Assembly: GCA_004211785.1 (NCBI GenBank)
Contig: SHBX01000013.1
Location: 1 to 64,000 of the forward strand
Direction of reading: 5' to 3'
Source: Winogradskyella sp.
GTDB taxonomy: Bacteria; Bacteroidota; Bacteroidia; Flavobacteriales; Flavobacteriaceae
DNA: 64,000 bases
The translations under genes were made by a program, and so were the position numbers. Positions 18,802 through 27,166 of the stretch are shown here, one piece after another. The number at the start of each line of letters is the position of its first letter. The stretch's first letter is position 1. The notes beneath the pieces were generated by a model that was not told the origin of the DNA, did no database searches, and worked only from the letters and a program-made list of their open reading frames with translations.

Positions 18802-20037
18802 TTATATATTTGATGTTATTTCTTTTATAACCCAATCTCTAAAAGATTCGTCCCAAGTATCATAACTCTTATAAAACTGCTCTTTATCATACCAATACAA
18901 AAAGAGGACATCTTTTGGAGCTATGTTAACTAAGAGCTTCCATATTAAATCTTGATGCTGTACTGATAATGAAGAATGTGGTTGGTGCAAAGCAAAATAC
19001 ATATGTTTGTCAACCATGTCTTCAAGTTTATAAGCATTGCTACGTTCAAGCTTTTCAAGATACAACTCAACACTCATCACCTGCTTACGTGATTTTATAT
19101 CAATTTTATTGAGATAACTCTTAAATAGCATAGAATCTGATAAGATATCATTGACTGGATGTTGGGTATCTGTCAAAATTTGAGCAAACTCATACTTTTT
19201 AATTCTATTGTATTTGCTTGTGTTTACAATATCTTCTAGATTACATTCTATGATAATGTGATCTCTAAGTTTTTCAATAAGTTCAGAATGTGACACATGA
19301 TACATCAACACATCATGAACTGTGTCCTTTATGGCTTCTTTATAAGACTCCATATCTTCAAAAACAATAATAGTTTTTATAAAATCTCTCAAAACATAAA
19401 CACCTCCAAAAGCTTTAGTATAAAAGGAACCTGATTGAAATTTTAAATTTGGCAAATCTAAATTTCGCCCTCTTAAATCGCCATAAGTTTTAGCAGATTC
19501 TAAAATTTGAGCTTGTAACTCTTCATCAATAAAGTTATGGTTGTTTTTAAACTTTTCAATCAATTGAAACTGTTCTCTCTGTTGATGATACAAATTATCC
19601 ATTAAATGGAAATTAATCGTTATCTCATCATACTTAAGCACATCCAAGGGCTCGTAGAATGTATCTATTTTTTGATCAAAATCTATAATTATGGCAGAAT
19701 CTCGAGTGATGTCATTAATTTTTTTCGAATAATTCTTAAAAATCAATTGCATCATATCTCTATCAAAAGAATGATATGGTGAATAGACGGGTTTTCTGTT
19801 TTGCAATGGCGAAATAATTATACCATGCGGATTTGATGCACCGTTACATAAGTAGCTATCGTCTTTTTTCTCTTCGGCGACCTCTGGACTCCAACCTACA
19901 CCATCAATAGAAAACTTCTTAAGTTTAGTTGCGGTAAAGCCTAATTTGATTAAGCATTTGTTATAACGCTCAACCAACTTACCGCTTACGGGAATAAGTT
20001 CACTTCTATATAAATTTGCTTGTTTTAACTTGTTCAT
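18802..20037 (-). CDS. Last gene of AAA+ cluster, unknown function
   Basis: This 411-residue protein has no signal peptide or membrane segment. It appears alpha-helical, with a basic start (MNKLKQANLYRSELIPVSGKLVERYNKCL) and a long helical section from about 130 to the end. A segment SGSFYTKAFGGVYVLRDFIKTIIVF near 220 looks like a buried core. I recall a family of this length in flavobacteria named DUF6638 and this may belong to it, but I could not verify that. It is the terminal gene of the minus-strand cluster led from 24585, 84 bases after the AAA+ ATPase gene. Two small inverted repeats (CCGCT-AA-AGCGG at 20045-20056 and GAGG-TT-CCTC at 20071-20080) lie in that gap. Confidence 0.75.
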   Translation of the reverse strand: MNKLKQANLYRSELIPVSGKLVERYNKCLIKLGFTATKLKKFSIDGVGWSPEVAEEKKDDSYLCNGASNPHGIIISPLQNRKPVYSPYHSFDRDMMQLIFKNYSKKINDITRDSAIIIDFDQKIDTFYEPLDVLKYDEITINFHLMDNLYHQQREQFQLIEKFKNNHNFIDEELQAQILESAKTYGDLRGRNLDLPNLKFQSGSFYTKAFGGVYVLRDFIKTIIVFEDMESYKEAIKDTVHDVLMYHVSHSELIEKLRDHIIIECNLEDIVNTSKYNRIKKYEFAQILTDTQHPVNDILSDSMLFKSYLNKIDIKSRKQVMSVELYLEKLERSNAYKLEDMVDKHMYFALHQPHSSLSVQHQDLIWKLLVNIAPKDVLFLYWYDKEQFYKSYDTWDESFRDWVIKEITSNI

Positions 20038-20121
20038 TTTATTTCCGCTAAAGCGGTAAACTATTATTATGAGGTTCCTCGTCGTTCATTCTTCACTCAA
20101 TCAGAAAGACAAAATAATTGG

Positions 20122-22083
20122 TTAATCATCTTTCCCAAACTGCTCTCTAGCCTCAGTTTCAATGTTTAGTTGATTAACCCTAGCATCTACTTTACGTTTA
20201 AAGTCCGTGTCTGCAATAGTTGCTACGTTATCTAAATATCTAATTACTTCCTGACGACGAATATCTGAAAAATTTAATCCTTTCATATTTGCCTTCATTA
20301 ATTCTTGCAACATATTAAACTTGGTATCGTAATCCTTTTTGAAATATTTATCAGGATTCTCAAACCAATCTTGCTCTAAGTCAAAATCTGTTAAACGCAG
20401 AGATATTGCCGATTGAATATTCCTAACATCACGTGATGAAAAGAACGGAAATATCTTCTGAATTTCTTTGTACAAACTAGCATAAAACATATGTTCAGTT
20501 GACTGATGCAGCTTTTCGACCATATCAAAGGTCTCATGAACACGCTCTTCTGTTGGCTTATCAACAGCATTTAGAATTTCTCCCATACTTTTTGCTAAAC
20601 CTTGGTCAGCCAAATATTCATAATCTTCAGGGTTATTCATATTTACAAAATCTGGCATCGTATCTTTTAGTTTTCGCCACCATAAATGATCTTGGTCTAA
20701 GAAATCATGTTCCGTACGCGCACCATCAATCTTAAAACGGCCTTGCACACGAGAAATCACAGCTTTATCTAACATTTCAGGAAGGTTAGTAAATAAACCT
20801 ACCGAACTGTTACCATAATTTACAGCGTATGCGCCTTCTGTGTATCTCAAAAACACACCAATAACCTCTTTTACACCTGCGGAAACACCTTGAGCTGTTC
20901 GTTCTTGCAAATTGTTTTCGGCATCATCTATTGGCGCGAAAATCAATTTAGTTGGATCTTGTAACGGTTTCATCCATTCTACCATTTTTTCGGCAGAACC
21001 ACCTTGAAACGTACTAATTAACGTATCTGGCATTGGATGAAATAAAAACGGAATATCGAGATTATCGCAATGTTCTTTTAATCGTGTTGCTATTGCTGCG
21101 ATAAGCATACTTTTTCCTGTTCCAGGAATACCGTAACCCATAAAAACAGGCATAAATCCACCTAACTCTTGGAAAGGGTTCTTCTTGGCTTCAAAATCAT
21201 AGCTCAACATACGCTCCGTTAGACGACGTGCAAAATGCTTGGCATCTCGGTTACCAACAATCTGCTCGAATTGTATTTTATTGAACTCTATACTCTTTGC
21301 TGTACCTTCAAACGTATTGCTCCAACCATCAATTGCAAAATCGCTATTTTCCAACTTATAAGCTCTGTCTAAAATAGTTTCAGTGTATTCTAAAGTGCTC
21401 TTTCGCAGCTGAATTTCAGAAATTAATGCTTCGAAATAAACGACAGTAAAATCTATGACATCTTTATCAGTTTTTATTATTTCAGGATGTCCTAAATATT
21501 TATCGTAATAAAATAAACTACAAGAAATTCCTTTTAAAGGTGTTAATAATGACACCTCAGGAATACCTGCAAATTTCTGCTTCATGACACTTAAATCGTC
21601 TGAAGCTGTAGGTTTTAAATCATGAAGAATTTTGTAAGCCAAAGAAAACAACATAAAAGCTGTAGCGGTGTGCATTTTACTTTCGTACTCGCGTTTACCA
21701 TTAGAATCTAATGCAGACTTATTTTCTACTAAAGACGATAAACCTGATGCGTCGTAATAGCTATCACGAATCCATAAGCCTAAGCCAATTCCTTCTTGTA
21801 CAGCATACAGCGTACTATTAAGATGAACAGGAAGTGCAACAGACTCTGGCAACAAACGCTTTTTCAGTTCCAAAATGGTTTTTGATACCGACGTAATCTC
21901 TATACCACCATTCCCTTTTGCTCTAGATAAATACAACAAAATAGACTCATCTTTAGTGTCTTTATCTTTGTTGCGAGCACGCTCTCCTTGCTCCCATTGA
22001 ATACTTTTTATATAGGATGTTGCTTCATCACGAAGCATGTTTAATTCGGCTTGTTTTATAGGGAATGTTGAGTTGTGTTCCAT
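20122..22083 (-). CDS. AAA+ ATPase, core of an uncharacterised four-gene cluster
   Basis: This 653-residue cytosolic protein has a helical N-terminal half (1-300) of unknown type. The AAA+ module follows, with Walker A GYGIPGTGKS (316-325), Walker B KLIFAPIDDAEN (Asp386-Asp387, where most AAA+ proteins have Asp-Glu), sensor-1 region VGLFTNLPE (Asn433) and candidate arginine fingers R445 or R449 (ISRVQGRF). A helical C-terminal region (about 455-653) completes it. It probably forms hexamers that remodel proteins using ATP; nothing identifies the substrate. It sits between the 344- and 411-residue unknown genes, 22 bases after the former, so they are co-transcribed. No nuclease, toxin or phage-defence domain is visible. 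Confidence 0.85.
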   Translation of the reverse strand: MEHNSTFPIKQAELNMLRDEATSYIKSIQWEQGERARNKDKDTKDESILLYLSRAKGNGGIEITSVSKTILELKKRLLPESVALPVHLNSTLYAVQEGIGLGLWIRDSYYDASGLSSLVENKSALDSNGKREYESKMHTATAFMLFSLAYKILHDLKPTASDDLSVMKQKFAGIPEVSLLTPLKGISCSLFYYDKYLGHPEIIKTDKDVIDFTVVYFEALISEIQLRKSTLEYTETILDRAYKLENSDFAIDGWSNTFEGTAKSIEFNKIQFEQIVGNRDAKHFARRLTERMLSYDFEAKKNPFQELGGFMPVFMGYGIPGTGKSMLIAAIATRLKEHCDNLDIPFLFHPMPDTLISTFQGGSAEKMVEWMKPLQDPTKLIFAPIDDAENNLQERTAQGVSAGVKEVIGVFLRYTEGAYAVNYGNSSVGLFTNLPEMLDKAVISRVQGRFKIDGARTEHDFLDQDHLWWRKLKDTMPDFVNMNNPEDYEYLADQGLAKSMGEILNAVDKPTEERVHETFDMVEKLHQSTEHMFYASLYKEIQKIFPFFSSRDVRNIQSAISLRLTDFDLEQDWFENPDKYFKKDYDTKFNMLQELMKANMKGLNFSDIRRQEVIRYLDNVATIADTDFKRKVDARVNQLNIETEAREQFGKDD

Positions 22084-22105
22084 TTATTTGGCTTTTAGCG
22101 ATTGG

Positions 22106-23140
22106 CTATAAATCCGAAACTTGAATCGGCGGTTTTGCCAACTTATCAATAACTTCGGGTGTTTTGTTATATAATAATTGAATAATACGATGTGGCGCTA
22201 AAACATATTTTTGTTTTATCACGTCGCTCCAACGTTGAAAAGTTTGTTTGCTAAAAAAGCTTCCTTCTTTAAATTCAGACGTGGATTTAATTTCATCTAT
22301 TTTTAATGAAAAGGCATAACTCTCTAGAGGGATTTCTTTTTGGGAAATAGCACCTAGAATAGTATGTGTAATTTCATTTTCATCTTTTGCAAAGACATTA
22401 TGTAATGGACCTAAGTCAATACGTTTTAAATATTTTGGCTGTATTTCTGGTAATTTTCTGTCTATAGCATAAGCCATAGCATCTAAATTCATTTTACGAT
22501 CTGCAGATTGTTTTATCGCTTGATAGATTTCTGCTTTCTCTTTATTAGGATCTCTTCCATCATAATTAAAGTACATAAAACAGACAAAAGGTCTATTGTG
22601 GGATACATCATAAAAGCTCCAACTAGTCATATAATCTGCAATCTCTGGTTTTGGAGACTTTAGAATTTTGCCTTGTACAAAACGATTAAAAATAAATTGT
22701 TGCTTTACATTAGTGTAATAAACAATAGATGCCGCTTGAAATAAACGTGATTTTTTAATCGGTTCTTTCTTTCTCATCAAGGTGTCTAAAAACTCTTCCT
22801 GTAGAACATTAATATCTGTAAGTCTATTTAAGTATTCTTCTCGAAGTGCTAAATCATTAAACAAATAACGAAACTCTAAGTAATTTGGAAACCCAGAATC
22901 GGTTAAATCAATCTTCATGTTATCCTCATCGTCATACATGTATTTTACACGCATAGCTTCGATTGAATACAGCAACAAATCGCAATATTGCTTAAAAAAC
23001 ACCAATTCTTGCTCAGCACATAATTGCTGTTGCTGCATTTTCACAATAAGTTCTTTCACTGTAAAGTCTACCATACGATGGTAAAACTCATATTGTTGTT
23101 TAGAGTCTAATTGTGCTGAATCTAATGGGGTTACAATCAT
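22106..23140 (-). CDS. Second gene of AAA+ cluster, unknown function
   Basis: This 344-residue protein shows no signal peptide and no membrane helix. It is predicted to be mostly helical from its spacing of Leu, Phe and Tyr, with a long helix about 14-75. A middle part is rich in aromatics (SWSFYDVSHNRPFVCFMYFNYDGRD, about 172-196), and the C-terminal section ends in a proline-containing tail (KLAKPPIQVSDL). I recognise no domain. It lies 22 bases upstream of the AAA+ gene and 95 bases downstream of the coiled-coil gene, so it belongs to the same unit. It is probably a physical partner or adaptor of the ATPase, judging only by position. Confidence 0.75.
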   Translation of the reverse strand: MIVTPLDSAQLDSKQQYEFYHRMVDFTVKELIVKMQQQQLCAEQELVFFKQYCDLLLYSIEAMRVKYMYDDEDNMKIDLTDSGFPNYLEFRYLFNDLALREEYLNRLTDINVLQEEFLDTLMRKKEPIKKSRLFQAASIVYYTNVKQQFIFNRFVQGKILKSPKPEIADYMTSWSFYDVSHNRPFVCFMYFNYDGRDPNKEKAEIYQAIKQSADRKMNLDAMAYAIDRKLPEIQPKYLKRIDLGPLHNVFAKDENEITHTILGAISQKEIPLESYAFSLKIDEIKSTSEFKEGSFFSKQTFQRWSDVIKQKYVLAPHRIIQLLYNKTPEVIDKLAKPPIQVSDL

Positions 23141-23144
23141 TTTT

Positions 23145-23226
23145 TAGTTTTCAGTAGATAGTAAATAGTAAGCAGTCTAAAATATGTACTTATTACATAC
23201 TGTAAACTGCCGACTAATTACTGAGT
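23145..23226. repeat. Inverted array of degenerate heptanucleotide repeats
   Basis: In the 95-base gap between two cluster genes, the unit YAGTNNN repeats every seven bases from 23145 to 23179 (TAGTTTT, CAGTAGA, TAGTAAA, TAGTAAG, CAGTCTA). Its inverted counterpart NACTNNN follows, with ACT at 23199, 23206, 23213 and 23220, again with period seven. The two arms are therefore imperfectly complementary and could fold into a long hairpin in the transcript. Heptad repeats of this look occur in other Bacteroidota genomes, as far as I recall. Confidence 0.6.
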
Positions 23227-23235
23227 ACAAATTTA

Positions 23236-24585
23236 TTATCCTAATAAATCGTCTTCTGCTTCTGGTTTTGGCTCTGGGTTATCTCCGCCAGAGTCATTAC
23301 CTTCTGGATTTGGCACTGTATTTTCAGAGTTATAATACTCATCAAAGATTTCTTTCATGTCAATACCGTAGCGGTCTGCAAAATTCTTCTGTAACTCGAT
23401 ATCTTTGTTTCTTATTTCTTTTAATGCTTCAGCATAACTTCCATAAATACCTTGCATTACTTTTTCATGAACTGGGATATTATCCATCATATCCTGACGC
23501 GCTTTAGCACTAGCCGTATGCATTGCTGCAAGTGTTTCTCCAATATGCTCATCGGTTTTAACACCTAAATGCTCTAATATTGCTGCAAATTCCTGGTCTG
23601 TACGCGCTTTTAAAGCGACTACATAACCATCATAGTATTTTAATCTTTCGTCTGTATCACTCTTTAATTTGGCACGATGTGTTTGTAGATTACTACGCAA
23701 AGAGGTTAACACCTTTATTGTTAAGTTGTGTTTGTGTACAAAACTATCTTTAGACGCAGCTAAAGTGGTATAAGCATTTTTAAGACCTTCAAGTTCTTCA
23801 ACCGATTGCTCTAGTTTAGTCACTTTAGATAATGCTTCTGAATATTCTGTAGATTGTTTGTCAGCAACATCAGTCAGTGCTTGACGAGCTTGTTTTAACA
23901 ATGCGTATTCAGCTTCAAGTTTATCTTCTACTTCGGCTTTCTTTTCTAAAGCTTTAGTATGGTTTTTACTAGCTTCTACGATAGCATCTTGCAATTTGTC
24001 TTCTACTTCTTTGATTTCAACCTCACGGTCTTTAAGACGTTTAATTGCTGCTTGACTCTTAAATGATAACTCGTTTAATAAAGTCTGGACATCTGCCGTT
24101 TCAATTCGTTCTTGAAACATAGCTTTAGCTTTATTATCTGCAGCATCTCGCTCCTTTTGTGCAGAAGTCAGTTCACTTTCGGCATCTTTAATCTTTCCTT
24201 TGCGTCCCCAAAGGTTGTTCCACCATGTGTCTGGCTTATTCTTAGCATCTTCTAGCTCAACTTTTGCACGTTCTAAACGTTTTATAGCATCATCAATAAT
24301 TTTTTGCTCAGCTTTATTTAGTGCTGAAAAGCCTTCGAACATAATACCAACCTCATCTTGATAATCAGTTAAGTCTTTAATAGCATCAAGAAGAGTTGTT
24401 CTATCCTTTTCCGCCATATCAACGACATTATCTAATGTGGCATTCAGAATTTTTTGACGACTTTCTGGGTCATCTTCTTGAGCTAATTTAGATTTCATTT
24501 GGTCAATGGCTTTGCCCCAATTGACATCAACTTTTTCAGGCTTTTCTTGTGAATTGGTTTCTAGTAAGTCAAAATCATCAGACAT
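23236..24585 (-). CDS. First gene of AAA+ cluster: long coiled-coil protein
   Basis: This 449-residue, highly charged protein is almost wholly helical. Heptad-type stretches run from about 80 to 300, including VEDKLEAEYALLKQARQALTDV, and a Trp-rich interruption NKPDTWWNNLWGRKGK occurs near 115-130. The N-terminus has an acidic segment, and the C-terminus ends in a disordered, proline- and acid-rich tail (GNDSGGDNPEPKPEAEDDLLG), typical of a docking peptide. There is no membrane segment or signal. Some similarity in general style to TelA-type proteins exists, but no diagnostic motif, so I do not assign it. As promoter-proximal gene of the cluster it may be the scaffold or substrate handled by the AAA+ ATPase. 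Confidence 0.78.
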   Translation of the reverse strand: MSDDFDLLETNSQEKPEKVDVNWGKAIDQMKSKLAQEDDPESRQKILNATLDNVVDMAEKDRTTLLDAIKDLTDYQDEVGIMFEGFSALNKAEQKIIDDAIKRLERAKVELEDAKNKPDTWWNNLWGRKGKIKDAESELTSAQKERDAADNKAKAMFQERIETADVQTLLNELSFKSQAAIKRLKDREVEIKEVEDKLQDAIVEASKNHTKALEKKAEVEDKLEAEYALLKQARQALTDVADKQSTEYSEALSKVTKLEQSVEELEGLKNAYTTLAASKDSFVHKHNLTIKVLTSLRSNLQTHRAKLKSDTDERLKYYDGYVVALKARTDQEFAAILEHLGVKTDEHIGETLAAMHTASAKARQDMMDNIPVHEKVMQGIYGSYAEALKEIRNKDIELQKNFADRYGIDMKEIFDEYYNSENTVPNPEGNDSGGDNPEPKPEAEDDLLG

Positions 24586-24882
24586 ATTTTATAGTATGTT
24601 TTAAGGTTGTACAATTATGGTTAAGCAATTTCGTCATTTTTTATGATTATAAAAACTTTCCCAGCAAAATATAAGTATACCAAATATTAATAATGTTACA
24701 TCTATTTAATAGAGGTTAAATACAGGGCAAGTATTAAGTAAATACATGTTGTTTGTCCTATATAATTAACACTTAATCGTTAAAATGTTAACAAATATTT
24801 TGTAAAATATTTATTATGAATAAGTTATAAATTAGACTTTTTTACTATATTCGCACTATATCCAAATCTAAATTAATCAATA
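24586..24882. other. Long AT-rich divergent intergenic region
   Basis: These 297 bases separate the AAA+ cluster from a divergent small membrane protein gene and must hold promoters for both. The only clear element is TATATTCG (24848-24855), one base from the TAnnTTTG consensus, 28 bases before the plus-strand start. No convincing -7 element for the AAA+ cluster was found. No open reading frame, RNA gene or long repeat is seen. Confidence 0.5.
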
Positions 24883-25107
24883 ATGAAAGGAATTTTCCTA
24901 CTTAATTCTTCAGCAGTAAGCACTCATCAACTTACGCTTATTCTCTTAACAGTATGTTTTGTCTTTATTGTTTTGATTGCAATTGCTGTAATTAAGATGT
25001 ATAAACTAAAAGCTCAGAATAAGAAACTGATGGAAACAAATGCTTTTAAAGAAGTGGATGAATCCTATAAAGACTTTACAAGTGGTCATCTTTATGATGA
25101 TGTATAA
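24883..25107 (+). CDS. Small single-pass membrane protein
   Basis: This 74-residue protein has one strong membrane helix (about 17-40, QLTLILLTVCFVFIVLIAIAVI). A basic segment MYKLKAQNKKLM then marks the cytosolic side, and an acidic tail ends DFTSGHLYDDV. The topology is probably N-out, C-in. No function can be assigned. It has a -7-like element at 24848-24855 and its own terminator, so it is a stand-alone transcript of under 300 bases. A tiny conserved-looking membrane protein divergent from the AAA+ cluster is worth noting as a possible partner, though nothing proves this. Confidence 0.7.
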   Translation: MKGIFLLNSSAVSTHQLTLILLTVCFVFIVLIAIAVIKMYKLKAQNKKLMETNAFKEVDESYKDFTSGHLYDDV

Positions 25108-25122
25108 AAAATATTTTTCAAC

Positions 25123-25151
25123 AAAAAAACCAGCTCTAGAGCTGGTTTTTT
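25123..25151. terminator. Bidirectional terminator
   Basis: A-run, the 16-base perfect palindrome CCAGCTCTAGAGCTGG (25130-25145) and T-run. It separates the small membrane protein (plus) from ettA (minus), which converge here. Confidence 0.88.
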
Positions 25152-25171
25152 ATTTCTATACTTAATTGATT

Positions 25172-26863
25172 TTATCTTACAAGTTTTTTATACTTAATAC
25201 GTTTTGGCATTAAATCACCTCCTAAACGTTTTTTCTTATTTTCTTCATAATCTGAAAAACTACCTTCAAAGAAGTAGACCTGAGAATCTCCTTCAAAAGC
25301 TAATATATGAGTACAAATTCTATCTAAAAACCATCTGTCGTGACTAATAACAACTGCACAACCAGCAAAGTTTTCTAAACCTTCTTCCAACGCACGAAGC
25401 GTATTAACATCTAAATCGTTCGTAGGCTCATCCAATAATAGTACATTACCTTCTTCTTTTAGGGTCATTGCCAAATGCAAACGGTTACGCTCTCCGCCTG
25501 ATAAAAGACTTACTTTTTTATTCTGCTCGCTACCTGAAAAATTAAAACGACTTAAGTAAGCTCTAGAATTAACTTGTTTTCCGCCCATCATTACCAATTC
25601 TTGCTCATCACTAAAATTCTGCCAAATGGTTTTATTTTGGTCAATATTAGAATGTGCCTGATCTACATAAGCAATCTTTGCTGTTTCCCCTAAAGTAAAT
25701 TCACCTTTATCAGGCGTTTCTTCTCCCATTATCATCCTAAAAATTGTGGTTTTACCCGCACCATTTGGTCCAATAACACCAACAATACCAGCTTGAGGCA
25801 AATTAAAGTTTAAATCTTCATAAAGTAACTTATCATCATAACCTTTACTAACGCCTTTAGCTTCGATAACATTTGTGCCCAAACGCGGTCCGTTTGGTAT
25901 ATAGATTTCAAGTTTTTCGTCAAGTTGTTTTTGGTCTTGACTCATGAGCTTATCATAGTTCTTTAAACGTGCTTTTTGCTTGGTCTGGCGCCCTTTAGCG
26001 CCTTGTCTTACCCATTCTAACTCACGCTCTAATGTTTTTTGACGCTTAGATGCGGTTTTACTTTCTTGAGCCATACGCTTAGATTTTTGGTCTAACCAAG
26101 AAGAATAGTTCCCTTTCCATGGAATACCTTCTCCTCTATCGAGTTCTAAAATCCAACCAGCAACATTGTCTAAGAAGTATCGATCGTGAGTTACAGCAAT
26201 TACGGTTCCTTTATATTGTGCCAAATGATGCTCTAACCAATGTACAGACTCTGCATCCAAGTGGTTTGTTGGCTCATCTAATAATAATACGTCAGGTTCT
26301 TTTAATAGTAAACGGCAAAGCGCTACACGACGACGCTCACCACCAGAAAGCACACCAATTTTCTTATCTCCATCTGGAGTTCTTAAAGCATCCATAGCTA
26401 TTTCTAACTTGGTGTCTAATTCCCATGCATTAGAAGCATCAATTTGGTCTTGTAACTCCGCTTGACGGTTCATTAGTTTCTCCATTTTATCTGAATCGCT
26501 ATAAACCTCTTCTAAGCCAAATTGGTCATTAATTTTATTGTACTCTTCAAGGATGGCAACTGTTTCAGCTGCGCCTTCTTTTACAACTTCGAGTACTGTT
26601 TTTTCTTCATCTAATTGCGGCTCTTGTTCTAAGTAACCAACAGAATAGTCTTGAGAAAAGACAACATCACCTTGATAGTTTTTATCAACTCCAGCTATAA
26701 TTTTTAATAAGGTAGACTTACCAGAACCATTAAGACCAAGAATACCAATCTTGGCACCATAAAAAAAGCTTAAGTAAATATTTTTTAAAACTGGTGTGTT
26801 AGCAGATTGAAATGTCTTAGTCACACCAGACATTGAGAAAATTATCTTCTTATCGTCACTCAT
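25172..26863 (-). CDS. ettA: Energy-dependent translational throttle protein EttA (ABC-F)
   Basis: This 563-residue soluble ABC-F ATPase binds the ribosomal E site and gates the first elongation steps according to the ATP/ADP ratio. It has two ABC modules: Walker A GLNGSGKST (43-51) and signature LSGGERRR in the first, GPNGAGKTT and LSGGERNR in the second, each followed by LLLDEPTNHLD or LLLDEPTNDLD. The linker between them holds the charged ribosome-contacting segment (RELEWVRQGAKGRQTKQKARL). Length and sequence match EttA rather than Uup. Its ATG shares one base with the stop codon of the upstream CAL67264-type gene, so the two are translationally coupled. Confidence 0.95.
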   Translation of the reverse strand: MSDDKKIIFSMSGVTKTFQSANTPVLKNIYLSFFYGAKIGILGLNGSGKSTLLKIIAGVDKNYQGDVVFSQDYSVGYLEQEPQLDEEKTVLEVVKEGAAETVAILEEYNKINDQFGLEEVYSDSDKMEKLMNRQAELQDQIDASNAWELDTKLEIAMDALRTPDGDKKIGVLSGGERRRVALCRLLLKEPDVLLLDEPTNHLDAESVHWLEHHLAQYKGTVIAVTHDRYFLDNVAGWILELDRGEGIPWKGNYSSWLDQKSKRMAQESKTASKRQKTLERELEWVRQGAKGRQTKQKARLKNYDKLMSQDQKQLDEKLEIYIPNGPRLGTNVIEAKGVSKGYDDKLLYEDLNFNLPQAGIVGVIGPNGAGKTTIFRMIMGEETPDKGEFTLGETAKIAYVDQAHSNIDQNKTIWQNFSDEQELVMMGGKQVNSRAYLSRFNFSGSEQNKKVSLLSGGERNRLHLAMTLKEEGNVLLLDEPTNDLDVNTLRALEEGLENFAGCAVVISHDRWFLDRICTHILAFEGDSQVYFFEGSFSDYEENKKKRLGGDLMPKRIKYKKLVR

Positions 26864-27045
26864 TATACTCTACCTTTTAATGCATTAAAAACCCAAGCAA
26901 TGCAAAAGAATCCGCCACCAACTGCAGCAAATCCCCAGCCTGCGACATCATCATACCTAAATGCTCCTAATCCAATTAAACATAATCCAACTATTATCAT
27001 TATAACTGTGGCCCAAGCCAACACTGTATTTTTATTCATTGCCAT
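26863..27045 (-). CDS. CAL67264-family small membrane protein
   Basis: This 60-residue protein has two membrane segments (about 7-27 and 33-53) with the sequence FRYDDVAGWGFAAVGGGFFCIAWVFNALKGRV. That pattern is the one I know as the CAL67264 family, typically encoded directly upstream of ettA in flavobacteria. Its function is unknown. The stop and the ettA start overlap by one base (TAATG). An ATG two codons in is an alternative start. Nothing else is seen in the gap to the pirin gene except a terminator. Confidence 0.85.
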   Translation of the reverse strand: MAMNKNTVLAWATVIMIIVGLCLIGLGAFRYDDVAGWGFAAVGGGFFCIAWVFNALKGRV

Positions 27046-27089
27046 ATTTTAAAATTTTTAAGGGAAAGACAAATATCGCACTTTTAACC

Positions 27090-27120
27090 GAAAAAGCACT
27101 CTGAGATAGAGTGCTTTTAA
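27090..27120 (-). terminator. Terminator after the pirin gene
   Basis: AAAAGCACTCT (27092-27102), a five-base loop and AGAGTGCTTTT (27108-27118) form a perfect 11-bp stem. Read on the minus strand it ends in a T-run, and it lies about 50 bases past the stop of the pirin gene. Confidence 0.82.
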
Positions 27121-27166
27121 GTAAGGTTTCATATAATTTATATTTAAATCATTAGAAATTGAATAG

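Noticed and set aside
20045-20080. Two short inverted repeats (CCGCT-AA-AGCGG and GAGG-TT-CCTC) between cluster genes
   Set aside because: Too short and with no T-tail; likely chance or weak RNA structure, not a terminator.
23236-24585. TelA/toxic-anion-resistance assignment for the coiled-coil protein
   Set aside because: The style is similar but the conserved motifs of that family were not found; helical, charged proteins look alike by composition.
18802-24585. Phage-defence interpretation of the AAA+ cluster
   Set aside because: No nuclease, sensor, toxin or membrane effector domain is visible and nothing mobile lies nearby. It stays possible only in principle.
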